Part shown: in pieces, positions 58,238 through 64,000 of the stretch
Layout of the letters: every line of letters starts with the position of its first letter
Numbering within the stretch: the stretch's first letter is position 1
Assembly: GCF_050003625.1 (NCBI RefSeq)
Contig: NC_134399.1
Location: forward strand, 151,894,473-151,958,472
Direction of reading: 5' to 3'
DNA: 64,000 nt
Source: Haematobia irritans
Lineage: Eukaryota; Arthropoda; Insecta; Diptera; Muscidae
The notes under the pieces: model-generated
Databases searched by the model: none
Told to the model about the DNA's origin: nothing
Seen by the model: the letters and a program-made list of their open reading frames with translations, nothing else
Translations under genes and position numbers: made by a program

Positions 58238-60720
58238 TTTATAAAAGCATACGTTTTACAATGGAAACATAAGAAAATAATAAACTGCCGTACTTGGACA
58301 TACTACTAATAACAAGTATATACGGCCGTAAGTTCGGCCAGGCCGAATCTTATGTACCCTCCACCATGGATTGCGTAGAAACTTCTACGAAAGACTGTCA
58401 TCCACAATCGAATTAATTGGGTTGTGGTATCTTAAAACTTCTAAACATCGTTTTCTAAATTGTGAGTTAGTCCATACGTGGTATATATTAAACAAAAAAG
58501 TTATGTATAGGTAAGTCTACAAATAATTACGAATCGATATGGACATTTGCACGGTACGTAGAGAGCCATAATTGAAATATGGGGTCGCTTATATGTGGGC
58601 TATATACAATTATGAACTTGGTATAGACCAATTTTTGTGTGATTGGGGATCTATTTATCTGAGGGCCATATATAACTATAGACCGATATGGACCTAGTTA
58701 GGCATGGTTGTTAACGGTCATATACTAGCACAATGTACCACATTTCAACTGACTCGCATGAAATTTGCTCCTCCAAGTGGCTCCAAAACCAAATCTCGGG
58801 ATCGGTTTATATGGGGGCTATATATGATTATGGACTGATATGGGCCACTTTTGGCATGGTTGTTAATATCATGTACTAAATTCGCGTACCAAATTTCAAC
58901 AGAATCGGATGAATTTTGCCCCTCCAAAGGGCTCCGGAGGTCAAATCTGTGGATCGGTTTATATGGGGGCTATATATAATTATGGACCGATTTCGACCAA
59001 TTTTTGCATGGGTGTTTGAGGCCATATATTAACACCACATACCAAATTTCAATCGAATCGGTTGAAGTTTGCTCTTCCACGAGGCTCCGGAGGTCAAATC
59101 TGGGGATCGGTTTATATGGGGGCTATATATAATTATGGACCGATGTGGACCAATTTTTGCATGGTTGTTAGAGACCATATACTAACACCATGTACCAAAT
59201 TTCAGCCGGATCGGATGAAATTTGCTTCTCTTAGAGGCTCCGCAAGCCAAATCTGGGGATCGGTTTATATGGGGGCTATATATAATTATGGACCTATGTG
59301 GACCAATTTTTGCATGGTTGTTAAAGACCATATACCAACACCATGTACCAAATTTCAGCCGCATCGGATGAAATTTGTTTCTCTTAGAGGCTTCAAAAGG
59401 CAAATCGGGGGATCGGTTTATACGGGGGCTATATATATTTATGGACCGATGTGGACCAATTTTTGCATGGTTGTTAGAGACCATATACTAACACCATGTA
59501 CCAAATTTCAGCCGGATCGGATGAAATTTGCTTCTCTTAGAGGGTCTGAAAGCCAAATTTGGGGGTCCGTTTATATGGGGGCTATACGTAAAAGTGGACC
59601 GATATGGCCCATTTGCAATACCATCCGACCTACATCAATAACAACTACTTGTGCCAAGTTTCAAGTCGATAGCTTGTTTCGTTCGGAAGTTAGCGTGATT
59701 TCAACAGACGGACGGACGGACATGCTCAGATCGACTCAGAATTTCACCACGACCCAGAATATATATACTTTATGGGGTCTTAGAGCAATATTTCGATGTG
59801 TTACAAACGGAATGACAAAGTTAATATACCCCCATCCTATGGTGGAGGGTATAAAAATGGAAAACTTATCACAGACTGATATCAGAAAGATACAGCATCA
59901 AGAAGAATAATGAACTTCTATTCCAAGCACCCAAGAGCAATGCTGATAAATACTGCAAAAAAAAATCATCAACAGAGTACTTACAATTAGCGATAAAAAA
60001 ATCATAAAAATAACACAAAATCTTCAAATACTTCGGTAAAATAATTTTCCACCAAAACTAACCAAAGAACTAATTTCATCCTATAAACTCTACATGGACA
60101 ACGAAAAAATAGCAAAGGAACCCTAAATTTACATATCGTTATCATATATAAAAGGAATTTCAGAACGGATTACGAACTCAAACATAGTAAAGAGAAATCA
60201 AGTTAACATTGCCCTTAAAAATTATAATACACTAAAAACTCTTTTTCGCAAAAACTAAGGACAAGACACCAATTATGGAGACATATCATGTTATTTATCA
60301 AATAACATGCAATGGTGGCAATAAAGAACCATCGGACAAAATATATGTATATTGGAACTACTAAAATTAAAATTTAAAAATAAGGTTGTCGGGCCACAAA
60401 GCAGACATAAAACTTCGTAACAGTAACTAACTCCAAAAAATCGAGCTGGCAACACCCCGTGCGACAACGAAACATCACCAAAACATTGACGAGAGTATTG
60501 GAGAAAGAGAGCGAGCAGCAGCAGTAAGCGGCTAACATTAGAAATGTTGTACATCAACAATGTAACATAACAGATAAGAGAATCAACTACAAACCATACA
60601 CAGATAACATTGCTCACATATACAGACGCATCATAGATAAGACAAATAGATATACAAGTACCCAGCATCAGAGAAAACAAGAGGGAAATCAGTGCAATAT
60701 CAGTAACAGACAAACGTAGT
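58238..60720 (+). pseudogene. Penelope-like retroelement relic (RT end plus GIY-YIG region), split
   Basis: 58238-58312 reads FYKSIRFTMET, a stop, then ENNKLPYLDILLI. After a 1.5 kb repeat insertion the frame resumes at about 59858: NGKLITD, a stop where Trp is expected, YQKDTASRRIMNFYSKHPRA. Later comes SYIKGISERIT with ALKNYNTLKTLF, then HVIYQITCNG and SDKIYVYW, then GHKADIKLRN. This order (palm end, PFLD/PYLD block, RR.MNF.S.HP, YIKG.SE, VVY.I.C, Y(I/V)G, HK.DI) fits the C-terminal RT and GIY-YIG endonuclease of Penelope-like elements. The GIY-YIG core is damaged and multiple stops occur. The upstream RT fingers/palm were not found. Confidence 0.65.
58313..59857 (+). repeat. Hairpin-headed element with five to six 153 bp tandem units
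   Basis: The head ACAAGTATATACGGCCGTAA is followed by the hairpin TTCGGCCAGGCCGAA and TACCCTCCACCATGG. The units are marked by ATCGGTTTATATGGGGGCTA at 58801, 58953, 59106, 59259 and 59412 (period 152-153). The tail has CAACAGACGGACGGACGGAC, ACAAACGGAATGACAAAG and ends TATGGTGGAGGGTATAAAAA. Because 153 is a multiple of three, the units stay open in one frame and make a spurious 282-codon ORF. It is inserted in the Penelope-like relic. Confidence 0.8.
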
Positions 60721-62542
60721 GATCAGAGAATGAAGCATTCGGCGGCGGCGGCTTAATGACTAAATTTATCTATTCGGCGGCGGACAATTATCCACTATAA
60801 AATCAATCTTAAATTATCCGAATGGTAAAGTAGGTAATGGTATTAGTTATACAACCAATCTTAGAATGAAATCAAATCTCCATTTCATTCATATTTTCTG
60901 AAGTAATTTTTTGCAAAGTTATTGTAGCAATTTTACACTGATTGATTGTGGGTGAAATACTTTCCCCCACCGAATACATGCCCGTGTAAAAGTAATATTG
61001 TGTATGAACCGTTTACGAACTGGTTACTGTATTTTGCGCAGGCTTACCTATACTCATACCTGGTAATAGGAGTTTTTGCGGGGTCTTTATAAATGTGTAT
61101 GTATAAATGTAAGAAAAACAGAAATGAATATAAACACAATTAAATATAATTAGATAGTTAGTCTTTTTGGGGTGTATGATGACCACACCTATACATAACA
61201 ACATACTTATGATATCAATCACCAGGAGGTAATTTAAAACTTAAAGGATTTCAATCATGTTAACACAATCAAATGCTATAATCTTATCGTTAAAAAAGTT
61301 ATCAAGGCAAAAAAACACAGTGATTCGATTTAATACCAGTGTTAGTTTGATCACTGTTAGCTTTATCGGACTTGTTGAGGTTTCAAGTGAAATCGGCAAG
61401 TATCAACAGAACTTTGCTTTGGCAATAAAACAAAATGAAAAACGAATGCAATACATGCAATTCGTGGACGGGATTTACCAAAATACCAAAGTAATAGCTA
61501 CGTTTTATGTGACTAATTCGACTGGCAAAGTGTAAAAAAATATTAAAAAAAAAAATAGAAAAACGTTTTGCGTTAGAATATTATTTTTTTTTATTTTGAT
61601 AGAAATTGGAAATGTTTATGGTTGAAATACAATCAGTATAAATCACATACACAGATAATAGTGATATTTCAATAGAGTTGAATGCACAATATCGGGATTG
61701 TAACAAGAATCAATAAGTGGCCTTTTCAAATTTTAGAACAAACAACTTTTTCCGAGGTTGATAAACTTTGAAAACTGTACAGTATTTTCGATTTCGATGC
61801 GAGGCGTTGCATTGTCACACAAAATGAAATGAATGGCAAAAAAACTCTATGTATGACAAATTTCGACCAAATTTGGTATACATATTTAGAATGTCAATTC
61901 TTCTATATCTCCAACATTTCACGTAAATCGGAGAAAAACTTTGGCTTCAGTGGTTATAGGAGAGTAAATCGGACTCCTTGTACAACATTTGAAGCAAATT
62001 AGTAAAATTCTGGCTTCTGAGCGCATATCGGGCGAATGACATACACTGTCGATCAAACCCGACAGCATGTTTTTAAAATATTTACTAATAGTGCTATAAT
62101 TTCCCCTATATTTGCAGTATTTAGCTGACATTTTCAGTGATTATATTTCGATATGTAACTAGCACAATGTAGTAAGCAGAAAATACATATATGAGCATTG
62201 CAACTCAAACCAGCAAAATAATTTGGAAGTTCTTCTAAAGGCACGACTTTAAAAGCATTTCCAAAAATATCCTCCCAAAGATGTCCTTTATTTTAACTAC
62301 ACAGGAAGTTCTTTAAATTCAATTTTATAACTCGCTTTTTTCATATTTTTAATGGGTAATTTTAACTTTTTTGTTATTCAAATTTTGTCAAAAAAATTCA
62401 AAATCCATGGAGAATCATAAAAAATGTAAAAATTATTTATTGGGCAAAATATCACACAATTTCTTAATTCGCATCCAAGCCACTGAATTCGGATCACACC
62501 ATAAAAAGTTATGCAAATTGAGTGCAACGGGTGGTGAAATGG
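60721..62542. other. Stretch without recognised gene
   Basis: A short GGCGGCGG-rich segment occurs twice (60740-60790). About 61840-62050 resembles the 6080-6700 repeat (CATATCGGGCGAATGACATA). A 92-codon frame at 61257-61535 matches nothing I recognise. The rest is AT-rich. Confidence 0.4.
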
Positions 62543-62544
62543 TA

Positions 62545-62794
62545 CACCCAGAGAAGGAATATGATCACCTCAACCATGTTTTAAGAGCAAAATGTTATTT
62601 TTGGGTGGTGACCATGTAACATGGTTTTCGCAACCATGTTATCTTCTCGGAAATCATGTATCTGATTCCGGCAAGCAGGTTATATTTGACGAGAAAATAA
62701 CATTTTAGTGACAAACATGTTACATGGTCACCATACAAAAATAACATGTTGCTCTTGAAATATGTTTGAGGTGATCATATTCCTTCTCTGCGTG
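62545..62794. mobile_element. 250 bp fold-back MITE with ~75 bp inverted arms
   Basis: The arms begin CACCCAGAGAAGGAATATGA and CACGCAGAGAAGGAATATGA and pair for about 75 bp, including GTTACATGG motifs. TA flanks each side (62543-62544, 62795-62796). The loop is about 90 bp. Confidence 0.8.
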
Positions 62795-62799
62795 TAGAC

Positions 62800-64000
62800 A
62801 TCCGTCCTATGACAAGCCCATGTTAAATTCATCGCTTCTTCGATTCTCTGCTTTTTTGTTTCGGAATCAATACCAAAAACATTAGTGTAAGACAAAATCT
62901 TAGGAACCGGCAATGCTCTTTTTACACAGAAAAAAAAGTGTCTCGTAAATTTAAGAAGATTTTTACAATAATTTATTACAAGAATTTTCCAGAAGTTTAG
63001 TTCATATTTCGTATCTTCAACGAAAATTAACTACTCGAAAGGAAATTTTACAAATTCTAAGTAGCAATCGTTTAGTTCATGGCCTACAAAATACGATGGA
63101 AATTTCTTTAAAAAATTTCTTAACTGGTAGTTAAAAATTCGTTTGTCATGCTATAAAACTACTTGTAAAGTATTTTCTAAATAATAAGTGCAATTTATTA
63201 AAGGATTTTTTGTATGAGAAAATATTTTTTTACGAAAAATGAACTTGAAAGTGGATAGCAATTTCTTACTGACAATTCCTATAGTTAATAATAGTTGGTA
63301 CAACATTTCTCAATGAAATATTTTTAGTTCACATATAATTAAATTTATAGACAAAAATGGGTAGATATCATTTCATGAAGTTTTTGCTAATTTTAAGTTA
63401 AACGTTTTATCGTTCTTATACTGATATGCATTGAGGAGTATTGTTTTCAGAGTAAATTGTGGGCAGATGCGATGAACTAATGCATAGTACAGAGATCTTT
63501 CTCGTCAAAGTGGAATATGTTTAATGTAAAGATGATGTTACTTGAATTTTTTTGAGAGTGAGAGCATGCAATGCAATAATGAGAAATGGTAGGGAGTGAT
63601 GGGGATGTTGTCTATATCTGAGCGTGGGGTTGTTTTTATTTTTGTTCTTTCAGTGGTTTGTGTGTTTGTTATTCGCGGATAGTTTATTTGGCTAGATGAG
63701 GTGTTGTTTTCAATAAAGGCACATGTGTTGTTGTTGTTGTAGGAATGTTTTGGCTTTGCTTGGTTTTGTTTGGCATACTTCAGTTGTGTAGTTGGCGTTG
63801 GCGTGGGCTGTTGCATCTTTTAAGCATGTATGCAACAAGGGAAAAGGGAAGATAAAGGCATGGAATATTTTGGATTTTTGAGACATATATTGGTGTTTGT
63901 TTATTAAACCTTATAAATGAAAGTTATTAAAATTTATCGGTATATTATTGGTAGTTTAGAAAAAAATTATTACGAATATTTAGGAAAATATGTTGAAATT
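62800..64000. other. End of window: repeat fragments, no gene recognised
   Basis: 62820-62930 is a fragment of the CACTGAAAAAAA family. 62925-63420 resembles the repeats at 46920 and 50065. A short GTT microsatellite (about 63727-63740) lies in a GT-rich stretch (63600-63830) whose opposite strand gives a low-complexity 92-codon frame that I do not consider a gene. Confidence 0.45.

Noticed and set aside
59062..59910. 282-codon open frame
   Set aside because: It consists of a 153 bp tandem repeat; since 153 is divisible by three the units stay open together. No domain and no codon bias suggest a gene.
61257..61535. 92-codon frame starting MLTQSNAIILSLKKLS
   Set aside because: No recognisable domain, flanked by AT-rich sequence and no splice or repeat context to support it.
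63538..63816. 92-codon Thr/Asn/Gln-rich minus-strand frame
   Set aside because: It is the translation of a GT-rich, microsatellite-bearing stretch; low complexity explains it.
1..64000. tRNA, rRNA, CRISPR array, bacterial or viral genes
   Set aside because: I looked for tRNA B-box patterns, rRNA blocks and regular spacer-repeat arrays; the only regular arrays are the minisatellite and ~153 bp repeats. Nothing bacterial or viral was recognised.

Overview
The window looks like a piece of a large, AT-rich, transposon-filled genome of a higher (calyptrate, muscid-like) fly. The evidence is a fly-type ribosomal protein gene with a pyrimidine-tract start and 5' UTR intron, short ~60 bp introns with GTAAGT donors, a Himar-like (irritans subfamily) mariner, and many dispersed repeats carrying GACGGACGG-type stretches. 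No bacterial operons, CRISPR arrays, rRNA genes or clear tRNA genes were seen. The exact species cannot be named from the sequence alone.

Four host loci can be supported. (1) RpS10 (+ strand, coding exon 15813-16286, 5' UTR intron 15454-15811) encodes a small-subunit ribosomal protein. (2) and (3) Two adjacent + strand genes at 25797-27357 and 29511-31211 encode retrotransposon-Gag/Arc-like capsid proteins followed by CCHC zinc knuckles. No reverse transcriptase, integrase or LTR was recognised beside them, so they look like domesticated capsid genes, and they are the most interesting content here. (4) A - strand gene of eight coding exons (44015 down to 35779, 715 codons) encodes a secreted/membrane 'nose resistant to fluoxetine' (NRF-6) acyltransferase-3 family protein with a TATA box upstream. 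A decayed cytochrome b5 copy (9628-10031, - strand) is probably a processed pseudogene.

The rest is mobile DNA at various stages of decay. 0-11 kb: Harbinger-like 242 bp MITEs, two Tc1-like transposase relics, a CCCAATAAACAC-ended element, a piggyBac-like TTAA MITE and tandem-repeat elements. 11-15 kb and 21.7-22.5 kb: six copies of a CCCTGCCA-ended element, two of them nested inside others, each flanked by a different 2 bp duplication. 17.4-21.7 kb: more MITEs and a mariner-superfamily element whose transposase has lost its DNA-binding half. 28-29.5 kb: a palindromic 29 bp minisatellite and a TA-flanked MITE. 33.2-34.3 kb: a LINE RNase H relic with an 11 bp target duplication, split by a MITE. 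39.7-43.7 kb: the long first intron of the NRF-6-like gene, with two MITEs (a third lies in intron 2). 44.5-64 kb: no host gene recognised; it holds two ~153 bp-period repeat elements in opposite orientation, a Himar-like mariner, a hAT-type element with a perfect 8 bp duplication, a Penelope-like relic split by another repeat, and a 250 bp fold-back element.

The host genes do not form an obvious pathway. The capsid gene pair is the only local functional cluster. Nested insertions let target-site duplications and relative ages be read directly for several element families.
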